Shown here: one piece after another, positions 17,424 to 26,630 of the stretch | Layout of the letters: every line of letters begins with the position of its first letter | Numbering within the stretch: the stretch's first letter is position 1 | DNA from: a bacterium endosymbiont of Escarpia laminata | GTDB lineage: Bacteria; Pseudomonadota; Gammaproteobacteria; Chromatiales; Chromatiaceae | Length of the DNA: 47,080 nucleotides | Direction of reading: 5' to 3' | Assembly: GCA_003660235.1 (NCBI GenBank) | Contig: QGON01000045.1 | Span: 1-47,080 of the forward strand | Notes under the pieces: model-generated | What the model was told of the DNA's origin: nothing | Databases searched by the model: none | The model's input: the letters and a program-made list of their open reading frames with translations, nothing else | Translations under genes and position numbers: made by a program

Positions 17424-19202
17424 TCAACTGCTGCGGTACTCCGCAATACCTGGATTACCCTTCACACCGACCAGTTTTGGGGTGTTGAGCTTTTTGATCT
17501 TCACCGTCTTCTGATGACGCAGATAGTCACCCACCACATCCCAGATGGGACGGCCGGGAGATTTTGAACCCACTGTAGCCCAACCGGCAACCACATACTT
17601 CTTGCCGGCATCGATCAGGGTGCCGTCGTTCAGGGTCATATTGGTAATGCGCTTGCCGAAACCCTTGCCCGGCTCACAGACATAATCCAGGCCACCGAGC
17701 CGCACCATGTCACCCCCCTGCTGATAGTAGGGATCCTTGTTGAAGAGGTTGTCACTGACATCCTCCAGGATCGCTTTGATGTCGGCACCGCTCATCTCCC
17801 GGCGATAGGTCTCGGGATAGGTGATACTGGTCTGATCCATGACGTTGTCCATGGTGATCGTCTGACCCGGCAGCACGGTGGTACCCCAGCGAAAACCGGG
17901 AGAGAGGGATATCTGGGCGTCATTGACCTCGGTGAGGGCGTCGCAGATGACCTGATCGAAGGTGCCGTTGAAGTTGCCACGGCGATAGAGGGTCTCCTCC
18001 GCCACCGCCAGTTTCTCATCCAGCTGATCCTTATACGGAGCGCGCACACCGTCGATATAGGCCTGCATCTCCTTGTCTGCGGGCAGCAGGTTGGAGAAGA
18101 CCGGCAGCAGCCGGTAGCGAAAATCCCGCACCTTGCCACCCTTTACCTCCAGATCCATAACGCCGAGGAACTTGCCGTTGGAACCTGCATTGGTCACCAG
18201 GGTCTTGCCGCCGGCATTCTTGACGATCGTCGGGGCCGGCATACCATCGTGGGTATGGCCGCCGAAGATGACGTCGATGCCGCTGACCCGGGAGGCCATC
18301 TTGATGTCCACATCCATACCGTTGTGGGAGAGCACCACTACCACATCGGGCTTCTCGTTTTCACGCACCATATCGACCACCGCCTGCATACTCTCGTCCT
18401 GGATACCGAAGGTCCAGTCCGGGATGAAGCGTTGGGGATTGGCGATGGGGGTATAGGGGAAGGCCTGACCGATCACGGCGACACGGGCACCGCCCACGTT
18501 CTTGATCACATAGGGCTTGAAGGCGAAGCCCTCGTCTTCGTCGAAATCGGCGAAATCGGCGAACTTGTAGTCGAACAGGGCATCATCATTTACCTTGACG
18601 TTCTGCGCCACGAAATCGCCTTTGAAGTCATGGATATTGGAGATCACCTCCTTGTCGTGATAGGTAAACTCCCAGTGACCGGTCATCACGTCCACGTCCA
18701 GCAAATTGCAGGCGCCGACCATGTCCTTGCCACGGGTCCAGTAGGCAGTACCGGAACCCTGCCAGGTGTCGCCGCCATCCATCAAAAGGGTGTTACCTGG
18801 ACCCCGCTCAGCACGGATACGGTCCACCAGCGTTCGCAGATGGGCAAAGCCGCCGATCTTGCCATACTTGGCCGAGGCAGCATTGAAATTAAGATAGCTG
18901 AAGGCGTGGGATTCGATGCCGTTCGGTGCGATACCGAAGTGATTCAGCAGTTTGTCACCCACCAGGTGCGGTGCCTTGTTGAATGCATAACCCAGTCCCA
19001 AATTAACATTGGGTTCCCGGAAGTAGATGGGATTCAGCTGTGCATGTGTGTCGGTAAAGTGCAGCAGAGAGACATTACCAAACTTCGGCACCTCATAGAG
19101 ATCGGCGGGCTGCCGGGCTGCCGCAAAGATCGAGCCGGGCATCATGCCGGCGGCACCGGCAAGTCCCATCAGGCGAAGAAACTCACGTCTGGAAATAGAC
19201 AT
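17424..19202 (-). CDS. soxB: Thiosulfohydrolase SoxB
   Basis: 592 residues. SoxB removes the terminal sulfone as sulfate from thiosulfate-derived groups bound to the SoxYZ carrier, in the periplasm. The twin-arginine signal MSISRREFLRLMG indicates folded export through Tat. The dinuclear-metal (Mn) calcineurin-like phosphoesterase core is seen as TDTHAQ (about 50-55), MDGGDTWQGSGT (about 140), TGHWEFTYHD, VLSHNGMD and FGGHTHDG. The 5'-nucleotidase C-terminal domain follows. GHWEF instead of GNHEF, with the YFREPNVNLG loop, separates SoxB from ordinary nucleotidases. It has GGAGGA about ten bases before the ATG. No soxXYZA is nearby. It lies 384 bp downstream of a TtrSR-like regulatory pair in the same orientation, which may control it. 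Confidence 0.96.
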   Translation of the reverse strand: MSISRREFLRLMGLAGAAGMMPGSIFAAARQPADLYEVPKFGNVSLLHFTDTHAQLNPIYFREPNVNLGLGYAFNKAPHLVGDKLLNHFGIAPNGIESHAFSYLNFNAASAKYGKIGGFAHLRTLVDRIRAERGPGNTLLMDGGDTWQGSGTAYWTRGKDMVGACNLLDVDVMTGHWEFTYHDKEVISNIHDFKGDFVAQNVKVNDDALFDYKFADFADFDEDEGFAFKPYVIKNVGGARVAVIGQAFPYTPIANPQRFIPDWTFGIQDESMQAVVDMVRENEKPDVVVVLSHNGMDVDIKMASRVSGIDVIFGGHTHDGMPAPTIVKNAGGKTLVTNAGSNGKFLGVMDLEVKGGKVRDFRYRLLPVFSNLLPADKEMQAYIDGVRAPYKDQLDEKLAVAEETLYRRGNFNGTFDQVICDALTEVNDAQISLSPGFRWGTTVLPGQTITMDNVMDQTSITYPETYRREMSGADIKAILEDVSDNLFNKDPYYQQGGDMVRLGGLDYVCEPGKGFGKRITNMTLNDGTLIDAGKKYVVAGWATVGSKSPGRPIWDVVGDYLRHQKTVKIKKLNTPKLVGVKGNPGIAEYRSS

Positions 19203-19586
19203 TCTCTTTAAATCCTCCAGGTATCAAAGGCGATTTTTCATTTTGGTGGCAAGGGGTCGAAGTCAAAGCTGAAGGATTGCACGGCACGGGAAAACCTCTG
19301 TTGTCTCCATCAGATTTGACTCCAACCCCTATGAGATTCCAATATTTTGTACTGCGCCCATCACGCATTTTTAGTCTTCAAAACTGGGCAAAAAGTTGCC
19401 GCGAGACCGGTATTGTTTTTGCGTAAAAAAAGTTGGCAGGAATAGAGGAGGCGCCTGTCAGAGCTCTCCAATAACCTTTCCTGCCAACATCAGGGCTTCC
19501 CCCCACTGGCTCCGGGCTGGTCAGGGGAGTATTAATTATCTAACTCTATGTCATATAAAGAAAAGTCCCAATTACGCCAAACCCTG
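19203..19586. other. soxB upstream region with an 11-bp inverted repeat
   Basis: 384 bp without a gene, between the response-regulator stop and the soxB start. GTTGGCAGGAA at 19432-19442 is repeated exactly inverted at 19478-19488, with two small palindromes (AGGCGCCT and AGAGCTCT) in the loop. The stretch must hold the soxB promoter. The inverted repeat could be a decayed terminator of the regulator operon or an operator, but the T-run expected of a terminator is missing. Confidence 0.4.
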
Positions 19587-20213
19587 TTACGGTTTTCCAT
19601 AATTCCTGTCCAGGGACAGCATCATGCGCATCAGGTGGGACAATGTATCAGCATGCATCTTCTCCATCACTTTGGATCGATGCGCCTCGACAGTCGACAG
19701 GGTGATGCCCATTTCATCGGAAATGTTTTTGTTGCGTTTGCCGGCAACCACCAGTTCCAGGACCTCTCGCTCACGCGGCGTCAGCTGCTCAAAACGATCC
19801 TGTATATCTGTAAGCCGCAGCACTTCACCGCGCCGATTGGCATCCTGCTCGATGGCACGATGCACACTGTCCAACAACGTCTGGTCGCGGAATGGTTTTT
19901 CAATGAAGTCCACCGCTCCATTCTTGACCGCACGCACCGCCATCGGTACATCACCATGACCGGTAATGAAAATGATCGGCGGGTAAATAGCTTCTCCCTG
20001 GAGCCGCTCCTGAAGTTCCATGCCGCTCATGCCCGGCATGCGGATATCCACCACCAGACAGCCCGGAAGACTGGCATCGAAAGCATCAAGATAGTTCCCG
20101 GCAGAGGCGTAAGAGGCAACCGAAAGGCCCACGGATTGCATCAAAAGCTGTAGTGCGTTGCGCACTTCCTGGTCATCGTCCACGATGAAGACTGTCGGCG
20201 AGTTCTGTTCCAT
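19587..20213 (-). CDS. Response regulator, FixJ/TtrR family
   Basis: 208 residues. The receiver domain (about 1-120) has acidic pocket VDDD, phosphoacceptor Asp in CLVVDIRMPGMSG (about 56), Thr in FITGHGD and Lys in EKPF. The LuxR/FixJ-type helix-turn-helix (about 140-205) reads LTPREREVLELVVAGKRNK, then ISDEMGITLSTVEAHRSKVM. Phosphorylation by the adjacent kinase should drive DNA binding. The ATG lies 3 bp after the kinase stop. The position upstream of soxB suggests a sulfur-oxidation regulon (inference). Confidence 0.93.
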   Translation of the reverse strand: MEQNSPTVFIVDDDQEVRNALQLLMQSVGLSVASYASAGNYLDAFDASLPGCLVVDIRMPGMSGMELQERLQGEAIYPPIIFITGHGDVPMAVRAVKNGAVDFIEKPFRDQTLLDSVHRAIEQDANRRGEVLRLTDIQDRFEQLTPREREVLELVVAGKRNKNISDEMGITLSTVEAHRSKVMEKMHADTLSHLMRMMLSLDRNYGKP

Positions 20214-20216
20214 ACT

Positions 20217-22397
20217 TCATGTACCCATAATAAGTGGGAGGGTAAATTGGAATTCCGCTCCGCCATCGGCTGGAGTGACAGTGCTAAGTCTACCACCATG
20301 TGCGTCGATGATCCCGTAACTGATGGAGAGTCCAAGTCCCATGCCCTCACGTTTACTGGTCACAAAGGGCGCGAACAGCGTATCCATGATATCGGGATTG
20401 AGTCCCGGCCCGGTGTCCCTGACCGTCACCTGAACCTGATTGTCACGCAAACCGGTGCGGATGAGCAGTTCACGGTCCGATTCCGGAGTATTACCCATCG
20501 CCTCAATGGCATTGCGGGCAAGATTAAGGATCACCTGTTCGATCTGTATCCGCTGAACGTCAATCCTGGGCACTTCCGGATCAAGATCCAGCTTCACCAC
20601 CACCTCGGCCCGGCGAATCTCGGGACGGATCAGCACCTCCACGGACCGCACCAGATCGTTGATGTCGACCTCAGCACTCTCCAGCGGCTCCTTTTGTACC
20701 ATACGACGCAGCTGGCGAATGATCTCCCCCGCCCGTTCAGCCTGTGAAGCAATTCGGTCCATCACATCTGCACAGATCTGTTTGTTCTGCGAACCGGACT
20801 CAAGCATACGGATGCTTGCATGGGCGTTGGTGGCAATCGCAGTCAATGGTTGATTCAGTTCATGGGCGATACCTGATGCCATCTCACCCAGTGTACTGAG
20901 CCGCGCCACCCGCGCCAGCTCATTCTGATGCTGACGTGTTTCATCCTCCGCCTGCTTGCGCTTGGTGATATCACGAAACACCACTACGCTTCCCAACGTC
21001 TTGCCAGATACATCCCGGATCGGTGTACTGGTGTACTCCACGGAAAAACTGCTGCCGTCCTTGCGCCAGAAGAGATCATCGGAGACGTGTCTGGGCTGGT
21101 TGTCCCGAAACGCCAGGTAGACGGGGCAATCCTTCTGCGCATGTGGAGTACCATCCGCATGGGTATGGTGCAGAATCTCATGCTGGTTGCGGCCGATGAG
21201 GTCCTCCTCCTGCCAACCGGTGATCTCCACCGCAGCACGATTGACGAAGGTGGAATTGCCCTGAAGATCCACGCCATAGATACCGTCAGCCACCGAATCG
21301 AGGATCAGTTCATGCTGCTGCTCCAGTTGCACCTTGGCGCTGTGCAGTTCCCGATTGAGTCGCATCACCCATAAAGTCATGAAGGCCATGAGCAAAAGAA
21401 AAACCAAGCCGCCCAACAGCCAGTATCGGTAGCGTTTGATGGCGTCCAACAGAGTGAAACGTCCCGGTTCCGCATAGGGAGAGAGTGAAAGCTCCTTGAG
21501 TAGCTCATGCACCGGCTGATAGTCGAGAGGGATAGTCCATCCGGCATATTTGCCGGAGATCGCCGCAGGGTGATCGTGGGGCATATTCAACAGTGCCACA
21601 GCCACCTGTTGAGCCAGATCATTCGCAGTATGGCTGACCTTACTGAACGGCCACTCCGGATAGAGCCGGGTGCTGTGGGCAAAAGGAAACTCAGCGCTGG
21701 TGAGCGGGTTGATGATATGGAACTCATCCAGGTCGATGACCCCGGCATTTGCCATGCGCTCCAGAATATCCGTGCGCACCGTACCGACATCCACCTTGCC
21801 GTCGCGCACCGCCATCACCACCCGATCGTGAATACCACCGAACTCCAGCCTTTCAAAATCGCTGTAGGGATCCAATCCTGCGGACCTCAACTCGCGCCAC
21901 GCCATCTGAAAACCACCGAGAGAGGTCGCATCCACCGCCATCAGCGAACGTCCGCGCAGATCTTCGAGATCCTTTATTTCCGCATGGTCCCGACGGGCGA
22001 ACAGTACGCCGCCGAAGATATTGTAGGGCACATCCCCACGCCGGTTGTTAAGCGTGGCAATACGTGAGACGCGGAATTTTACTTCCAGATTGACGTAGAT
22101 ACCCGGATTTACCAGGATGAAGTCAACCGCACCCTGCAGCACCGCTGGATCGACCTCATCGAAGTCGAGGGGAATGATTTCAAACTGCTTTTCCGAAATG
22201 GCATTTCCCAGATACTCGGCCGTGGGACGCCAGGCGGCCAGTGTCGCCCGATCACCGCGGTGACTCAGCACACCGATACGGACCAGATCCCCTTCGGCGC
22301 CTGCAGTGCCACAGAAACACCATAGCAGGGACAGCAAAACGAACGGCACGATTCTTGAGTGAAATAGTGACACCAGGGAAATCTTCAACCACCGCAA
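20217..22397 (-). CDS. Sensor histidine kinase with PhnD-like periplasmic domain (TtrS-like)
   Basis: 726 residues from a TTG. A signal/anchor helix (about 14-33) is followed by a periplasmic PhnD-type solute-binding domain (about 38-300, with VRIGVLSHRGDRATLAAWRP and VDFILVNPGIYVNLE). Then come a membrane helix (about 325-346), a PAS domain (about 365-475), HisKA with phospho-His in GIAHELNQPLTAI (about 507) and HATPase with NLARNAIEAMG, DTGPGLNPD and GMGLGLSISYGI. This is the architecture of the tetrathionate sensor TtrS and the thiosulfate sensor ThsS. It overlaps functionally with soxB downstream, so a reduced-sulfur anion is the likely ligand, though the ligand cannot be read from sequence. 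The start codon is uncertain. Confidence 0.88.
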   Translation of the reverse strand: MRWLKISLVSLFHSRIVPFVLLSLLWCFCGTAGAEGDLVRIGVLSHRGDRATLAAWRPTAEYLGNAISEKQFEIIPLDFDEVDPAVLQGAVDFILVNPGIYVNLEVKFRVSRIATLNNRRGDVPYNIFGGVLFARRDHAEIKDLEDLRGRSLMAVDATSLGGFQMAWRELRSAGLDPYSDFERLEFGGIHDRVVMAVRDGKVDVGTVRTDILERMANAGVIDLDEFHIINPLTSAEFPFAHSTRLYPEWPFSKVSHTANDLAQQVAVALLNMPHDHPAAISGKYAGWTIPLDYQPVHELLKELSLSPYAEPGRFTLLDAIKRYRYWLLGGLVFLLLMAFMTLWVMRLNRELHSAKVQLEQQHELILDSVADGIYGVDLQGNSTFVNRAAVEITGWQEEDLIGRNQHEILHHTHADGTPHAQKDCPVYLAFRDNQPRHVSDDLFWRKDGSSFSVEYTSTPIRDVSGKTLGSVVVFRDITKRKQAEDETRQHQNELARVARLSTLGEMASGIAHELNQPLTAIATNAHASIRMLESGSQNKQICADVMDRIASQAERAGEIIRQLRRMVQKEPLESAEVDINDLVRSVEVLIRPEIRRAEVVVKLDLDPEVPRIDVQRIQIEQVILNLARNAIEAMGNTPESDRELLIRTGLRDNQVQVTVRDTGPGLNPDIMDTLFAPFVTSKREGMGLGLSISYGIIDAHGGRLSTVTPADGGAEFQFTLPLIMGT

Positions 22398-22427
22398 GTA
22401 GAGAGAACCAACACCACGCCTGCCAGA

Positions 22428-23228
22428 TTATTCCGTCAATTTACGTAACTTACTGAACAGGCTCTTGCTGTTTTTCTCCTCAGCAAGCGCGACCTCCTCA
22501 CGCAGGAGCATCTCTTGCGTCTCCTTTTCACGTTGCTGTTTTTCCATCAGTAGCCGTTTACGGATTTTTTCCTTCTCTGAGTCGGAAATATCCAAACTAT
22601 GGAGCTTTTCATGTTTGCGCAGGATAAAATTACCCAGATCATCAAGCCATTTCTCGGTGATTTTTTCAGGCTTGTAGAGATGACGCTTGATGGAAAATCC
22701 CTCAAAATTCGAGGTGATCATGCGGATGCCACCCTGTTCAGGATCGGCCTGAAAGAGAAAGATCACTTCAACCTTGACCTGCACCTGAAAGGTGAGGCCG
22801 GCCAGCCGCTGCTCCATGTCCCTGACCGGCCACTCGGCAAAACGCATTTGCTGGCTTTCCAGGAAAGACCGTGTCGCATCTGCTTCCGACTTGGGGGTAA
22901 CCGAAAATTCCAGTTCGTTCTCTGTCGCACAGTTAAAACGCAAACGGATGGTTTTGGTCTGATCGGTGCTATCCGCGTTGACGATATAATCCTGTTGCCG
23001 TAACCCCTGAATTTCCCCATAACCGGGCAGTTCGTAAGTACAACTGACATCCGGATTGACAAGCTGCAACTGCTCCGCCAGTTCGCTGAGATAATGCAGG
23101 ATCGCCCGCATGCGTGGTCGCAGGGCCGACTGGTAGAGGGCTTCCTGCCTGACCTCAAGCGAGTCCTGTTCGTTATCCGGTTGCTGAAGACGTTCAGCCT
23201 CGTGTTTTAATTCATCAAGCAGGGACAT
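22428..23228 (-). CDS. Conserved-looking protein of unknown function, coiled-coil C-terminus
   Basis: 266 residues, no signal peptide, no membrane helix and no recognised domain. The N-terminus (1-60) is helical. The middle (about 60-180) alternates beta strands and charged loops (DYIVNADSTDQTKTIRLRF, LTFQVQVKVEVIFLFQ). The C-terminal 70 residues are a Lys/Glu-rich likely coiled coil (SEKEKIRKRLLMEKQQREKE). It ends 30 bp before the sensor kinase start on the same strand, so it may be co-transcribed with the sensor and regulator genes. No function is assigned. Confidence 0.75.
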   Translation of the reverse strand: MSLLDELKHEAERLQQPDNEQDSLEVRQEALYQSALRPRMRAILHYLSELAEQLQLVNPDVSCTYELPGYGEIQGLRQQDYIVNADSTDQTKTIRLRFNCATENELEFSVTPKSEADATRSFLESQQMRFAEWPVRDMEQRLAGLTFQVQVKVEVIFLFQADPEQGGIRMITSNFEGFSIKRHLYKPEKITEKWLDDLGNFILRKHEKLHSLDISDSEKEKIRKRLLMEKQQREKETQEMLLREEVALAEEKNSKSLFSKLRKLTE

Positions 23229-23469
23229 GGTGAATCTTCGATAAAATTCAGGTGGTTTCAGTCTTTTCCCTATCGATATTCTCAGGCTTCACTGCCATTC
23301 ATCCCACCTTATTCATAGCGGGTCCCCATCAGGCTAGGCGATACCCCCGCCTAAATCAAGGATTTCGATTCTCAAGACGTCATACACAGACATCCCACAA
23401 AGACAATCTTTTCACGCTCGGCTGCAAGGGGTAGAGTGCCGCTTTTTCCATGTAGAGATAGCCTATCAA

Positions 23470-25755
23470 ATGAAAAGGATCAGCCAGTCGATCGCCGAAA
23501 CACTCTCCGTCAGGCAGGCCCAGGTCGACGCCACTATCCAACTGCTGGATGAGGGCGCTACTGTCCCTTTCATCGCCCGCTACCGAAAAGAGGCCACCGG
23601 CGGCCTGGACGATGCCCAGTTACGCACCCTGTTTGAACGCCTCGGTTATCTGCGTGAACTCGAGGCCCGCCGGGAGACCATCCTCTCAAGCATCGGGGAG
23701 CAGGAAAAACTCACGCCGGAACTAAAACGTGACATCCTGGAAGCCGACACCAAAACCCGGCTGGAAGACCTCTATCTGCCCTATAAGCCGAAGCGCCGTA
23801 CCAAGGCGCAGATTGCGCGGGAAGCGGGACTGGAGCCACTGGCACTCTCCCTGTTGGAAGACCCCAGCCTGTCACCGGAGCAGGCGGCAGCTGAGTTCAT
23901 CGATGCGGACAAAGGCATCGAGGAGAACAAGGCCGCCCTGGACGGCGCCCGGCAGATCCTCATGGAACGCTTCGCAGAGGATGCCTCCCTGATCGGTCAA
24001 ATGAGAGAGTATATGCGCGATAACGGCCAGCTAAGCACTGCGGTCGTCTCCGGAAAAGAGCAGGTAGGCGCCAAATTCTCCGACTATTTTGAATACAGCG
24101 AGGCGATCAGCAAAATTCCCTCCCACCGTGCCCTGGCACTCTTCCGGGGCCGCAATGAAGGCGTGTTGAGCCTCACCCTTGCAGTTGCAGAGAATCCGGG
24201 CGGCAGCCACCCCTGCGAAGGCATGATCTCCAAGGCCAACTCCATCAGCCAGCAATCCAGAGCCGCCGATGACTGGCTGTTGGAGACGGTGCGCTGGGCC
24301 TGGCGGGTGAAGATCTCCCTCCACCTCGAACTGGAGCTGCTCTCTGAACTGCGGGAACGGGCGGAAAAAGAGGCGATCCGGGTCTTCGCCAGCAACCTTC
24401 ACGACCTGCTGCTGGCCGCGCCCGCCGGTCCCCGCATCACCATCGGACTGGATCCCGGCCTGCGCACAGGCACCAAGGTGGCGGTAGTGGACAGCACCGG
24501 CAAAGTACTGGAGACCGATACCATCTATCCTCATGTCCCGCAGAGAAAATGGGATCACTCCATGGCCCGGCTTGCGGCATTGGCCCAACGGCACGGGGCC
24601 GAACTGGTGGCAATAGGCAACGGCACTGCCTCACGGGAGACCGACAAACTGACGGCGGAACTGATGCAGAGGCATCCCGAGTTGAAGCTGCAGAAACTGA
24701 TGGTTAGCGAGGCAGGCGCCTCTGTCTACTCCGCTTCGGCACTCGCCTCACAAGAATTGTCCGGCATGGATGTCTCCCTGCGCGGGGCGGTTTCCATCGC
24801 GCGTCGCCTGCAGGATCCGTTGGCGGAACTGGTCAAGATCGATCCCAAATCAATCGGCGTCGGCCAATATCAACACGACGTAAATCAGGGGCGTCTGGTC
24901 CGATCCCTCGAAGCCGTGGTGGAGGACTGTGTGAACGCCGTGGGCGTCGACGTTAACACCGCTTCCGCCCCTCTACTGGCGCAGGTATCCGGCCTCAGCA
25001 ACACCCTGGCACAGAACATCGTCAGCTTTCGCGACGAGCATGGCGCCTTCGACAGTCGTAAGGTGTTGAAGCAGGTACCGCGGCTCGGCCCCAAAACCTT
25101 CGAACAAGCTGCCGGATTCATGCGCGTGATGAACGGCAGCAACCCGCTGGATCGCTCATCGGTACACCCGGAGTCCTATCCGATAGTGAAAAAGATCATC
25201 GAGGAGACCGGCTGCCGCATCGAAAACCTGCTGGGCAACCGCGATGAACTCAAAGCACTGCAACCGGCAAATTTCATCACCGAGAAATTCGGCCTGCCCA
25301 CGGTGGTGGACATCATCAGCGAACTGGAAAAACCGGGCCGCGACCCCCGCCCCGATTTCAAGACCGCGAGCTTCAAAGAGGGGGTGGAGAGCCTGCAGGA
25401 TCTGAAAGCCGAAATGATCCTGGAAGGCGTCATCACCAACGTCACCAACTTCGGCGCTTTCGTGGACATCGGCGTCCATCAGGATGGACTGGTGCATATC
25501 TCCAACCTCTCCAACAAATTCGTCAAGGATCCCCGGGAGGTGGTGAAAACCGGTAACCTGGTGAAAGTAAAGGTACTGGAGGTGGACATCCCCCGCCGCC
25601 GCATCGGCCTCACCCTGCGTCTTGACGACAAAGCCGAACGCAAACCGGCTGCAAAACAGCGTCAGGAGACGGCGCGTAAACCCCATAAAAAACCCACTCA
25701 GGCGCCTATAGGAAACAGTTTGGCCGCTGCTTTTGCCAAGGCACGCAAGGATTGA
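23470..25755 (+). CDS. tex: Tex, RNA-binding transcription accessory protein
   Basis: 761 residues, normal for Tex. It is a cytoplasmic nucleic-acid-binding protein related to eukaryotic Spt6. Domain order seen: N-terminal helical region with [20 protein letters not shown] (about 34-53); YqgF/RNase H-like fold starting [19 protein letters not shown] (about 322); tandem helix-hairpin-helix region ([28 protein letters not shown], about 495-560); S1 RNA-binding domain near the C-terminus ([22 protein letters not shown], read in parts, about 653-720). The tail is Lys-rich. It is divergent from the unknown gene at 22428 with 241 bp between them. Confidence 0.97.
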   Translation: MKRISQSIAETLSVRQAQVDATIQLLDEGATVPFIARYRKEATGGLDDAQLRTLFERLGYLRELEARRETILSSIGEQEKLTPELKRDILEADTKTRLEDLYLPYKPKRRTKAQIAREAGLEPLALSLLEDPSLSPEQAAAEFIDADKGIEENKAALDGARQILMERFAEDASLIGQMREYMRDNGQLSTAVVSGKEQVGAKFSDYFEYSEAISKIPSHRALALFRGRNEGVLSLTLAVAENPGGSHPCEGMISKANSISQQSRAADDWLLETVRWAWRVKISLHLELELLSELRERAEKEAIRVFASNLHDLLLAAPAGPRITIGLDPGLRTGTKVAVVDSTGKVLETDTIYPHVPQRKWDHSMARLAALAQRHGAELVAIGNGTASRETDKLTAELMQRHPELKLQKLMVSEAGASVYSASALASQELSGMDVSLRGAVSIARRLQDPLAELVKIDPKSIGVGQYQHDVNQGRLVRSLEAVVEDCVNAVGVDVNTASAPLLAQVSGLSNTLAQNIVSFRDEHGAFDSRKVLKQVPRLGPKTFEQAAGFMRVMNGSNPLDRSSVHPESYPIVKKIIEETGCRIENLLGNRDELKALQPANFITEKFGLPTVVDIISELEKPGRDPRPDFKTASFKEGVESLQDLKAEMILEGVITNVTNFGAFVDIGVHQDGLVHISNLSNKFVKDPREVVKTGNLVKVKVLEVDIPRRRIGLTLRLDDKAERKPAAKQRQETARKPHKKPTQAPIGNSLAAAFAKARKD

Positions 25756-26005
25756 TCCCCCCGGCATAACCGTAGAATCCGGGAAGCCCGACTCCCAGAA
25801 TTTCGCCGCACTTGGCGCTTTCTTGGATTTTTCAACAAATACGGCTATGGTTGTATACGTTATTACACTGTGTCCACTCCCAGAAAACAATAAACCTCAT
25901 GCAGTTTCGGCGAACAGCTTAAAGAGATCCTGTAGTGCGGAAGAAATGGGTTTAGGAAACCTTCGATTTTATTAGCTGATCCCATCGAAACGAGAGGAAG
26001 TCTCC

Positions 26006-26569
26006 ATGAAAAAACATTTTTTGTTAAGTTGCTGCATCGCTGCAGGGTTAGGTTTTGCCAATATCCAGACAGCTGCCGCCGTCAATTTTGGCGACATGAT
26101 GAGTCCGAATAAATGGATGACCCCCAACAAGTGGATGAACAATAACAACAATAAAAATGACGACTACAGGGACGAACGGCGGGATTATGACGGTCGCGAT
26201 TACGGCTACGACAGAGGTCCCAACCAGGGATATGGCGCTCCTCGGGGCCAGGGACCCTATCCGGGTCAACAGGGTAATTACCCAGATCCACGACAAGGAG
26301 GTTATCAGGGCCAGCCACCCCAGGGCATGCCAGACGGCCAAGGTTATGGAGGCACACCTCCAGCTGGCGCGGGAGCCCCTCAATTCAGACCGATGCCTCA
26401 AGCCCAGGGTGCCGCACCGGCTACCCCTGCCGCAGGTGTACAGGCGCCTCAACTCGCACCAGCCCAGGGTGCGGGCTACCCACCCGCGGGAGGTTACTAC
26501 CCACCGCCCAGGGGATATGCACCCGGTTATGGCATGCCGCCCTATGGCGCACCCTACCCGAGGTACTAA
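26006..26569 (+). CDS. Small exported Pro/Gly/Gln/Tyr-rich low-complexity protein
   Basis: 187 residues. A signal peptide (MKKHFLLSCCIAAGLGFANIQTAAA) precedes NFGDMMSPNKWMTPNKWM, with the short SPNKWM/TPNKWM repeat, then an Asn run. An Asp/Arg/Tyr-rich stretch follows (DDYRDERRDYDGRDYGYD), and the rest is Gly/Pro/Gln/Tyr low complexity ending in PPYGAPYPRY. No enzyme domain. AGAGGAAG lies seven bases before the ATG. Exported Gly/Tyr-rich proteins coat intracytoplasmic sulfur globules in purple and other sulfur bacteria, and soxB is in this window, so a globule-envelope or cell-wall role is possible. This is only a suggestion, because the sequence is not a clear match to SgpA/B/C. Confidence 0.7.
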   Translation: MKKHFLLSCCIAAGLGFANIQTAAAVNFGDMMSPNKWMTPNKWMNNNNNKNDDYRDERRDYDGRDYGYDRGPNQGYGAPRGQGPYPGQQGNYPDPRQGGYQGQPPQGMPDGQGYGGTPPAGAGAPQFRPMPQAQGAAPATPAAGVQAPQLAPAQGAGYPPAGGYYPPPRGYAPGYGMPPYGAPYPRY

Positions 26570-26589
26570 TCTGAATAGCTGATCCTAAA

Positions 26590-26630
26590 ACCACGAAGGA
26601 CACAAGGCACTATGCGCTTTGTGTCCTTCC
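26590..26630. repeat. CCACGAAGGACACAA palindromic repeat
   Basis: ACCACGAAGGACACAA and TTTGTGTCCTTCC form a hairpin with a short loop just past the exported-protein gene. It is the same family as 16182-16263 and may act as its transcription end. It directly abuts the terminal repeat of the second Y1 element. Confidence 0.65.

Noticed and set aside
17424-19202. 5'-nucleotidase (UshA-type) instead of SoxB
   Set aside because: Twin-arginine signal, GHWEF in place of GNHEF and the overall length and loops fit SoxB.
18249-19211. Plus-strand open frame of 320 codons
   Set aside because: Antisense shadow of soxB, rich in His/Gly/Ile strings typical of reversed coding DNA.
25156-25890. Minus-strand frame of 244 codons at the tex 3' end
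   Set aside because: Antisense to the S1 region of tex and without family features.
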